Shown here one piece after another: positions 64,000 through 64,000 of a stretch of 64,000 nucleotides of DNA. Every line of letters starts with the position of its first letter. Positions within the stretch are counted from its first letter, which is position 1. The DNA comes from Chitinophaga pinensis DSM 2588. GTDB taxonomy: Bacteria > Bacteroidota > Bacteroidia > Chitinophagales > Chitinophagaceae. A model generated the notes under the pieces. It searched no databases. It worked only from the letters and a program-made list of their open reading frames with translations, and was not told where the DNA came from. The translations under genes and the position numbers were made by a program. Location of the stretch: contig NC_013132.1 of assembly GCF_000024005.1 (NCBI RefSeq), forward strand, positions 5,946,001 to 6,010,000. Reading direction: 5' to 3'.

Positions 64000-64000
64000 A

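Overview
The window comes from a Bacteroidota chromosome, most likely a Chitinophaga-like member of the Chitinophagaceae. The evidence is SusC/SusD pairs with a glycoside hydrolase, Rhs proteins with the Bacteroidota core, promoter boxes of the TTTG-N19/20-TAnnTTTG type, and moderate GC. The genus is an inference. No rRNA, intact tRNA or CRISPR array was seen.

Layout. (1) 0.2-2.8 kb: three members of one unrecognised protein family, a LytTR regulator and a strong hairpin. (2) 2.9-8.7 kb: a graveyard of displaced Rhs C-terminal toxin ends and small candidate immunity genes, with two XRE/SymE divergent modules, one of them with a truncated symE. (3) 8.7-15.1 kb: a GC-rich structured non-coding stretch, pieces resembling tRNA and tmRNA 3' ends, then a compact candidate mobile element. 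The element has two overlapping tyrosine recombinases, a CHC2/Toprim primase fused to an ATPase, a SymE-like gene overlapping the primase start, and a divergent XRE regulator. (4) 15.1-32.4 kb: the main Rhs operon on the minus strand (2252-aa PA14 surface protein, 553-aa partner, 2864-aa Rhs protein, immunity gene). (5) 33.3-37.6 kb: a divergent three-gene cluster of exported proteins. (6) 37.8-48.9 kb: small unknown genes, a DJ-1/PfpI protein, an ABM monooxygenase, a Crp-like regulator, a complete RND efflux operon, and a superoxide dismutase gene with an internal deletion beside its probable regulator. (7) 49-53.5 kb: an MFS exporter with a GntR regulator, a GNAT acetyltransferase and a MocR regulator. 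(8) 53.5-64 kb: a polysaccharide-utilisation locus (SusC partial, SusD, SusC, GH2 exo-glycosidase).

How it fits together. Regions 2-4 form one polymorphic-toxin island. The active Rhs gene ends in a variable toxin tail. Downstream lie older tails that keep a short, nearly identical stretch of Rhs core, which is the substrate for recombinational tail exchange. XRE/SymE modules sit between the cassettes three times. One of them heads the primase/dual-recombinase operon, which also carries a phased iteron-like array. The most interesting hypothesis is that XRE/SymE is the control module of a replicating, integrating element that repeatedly enters Rhs islands, and that the other two copies are its scars or solo relatives.
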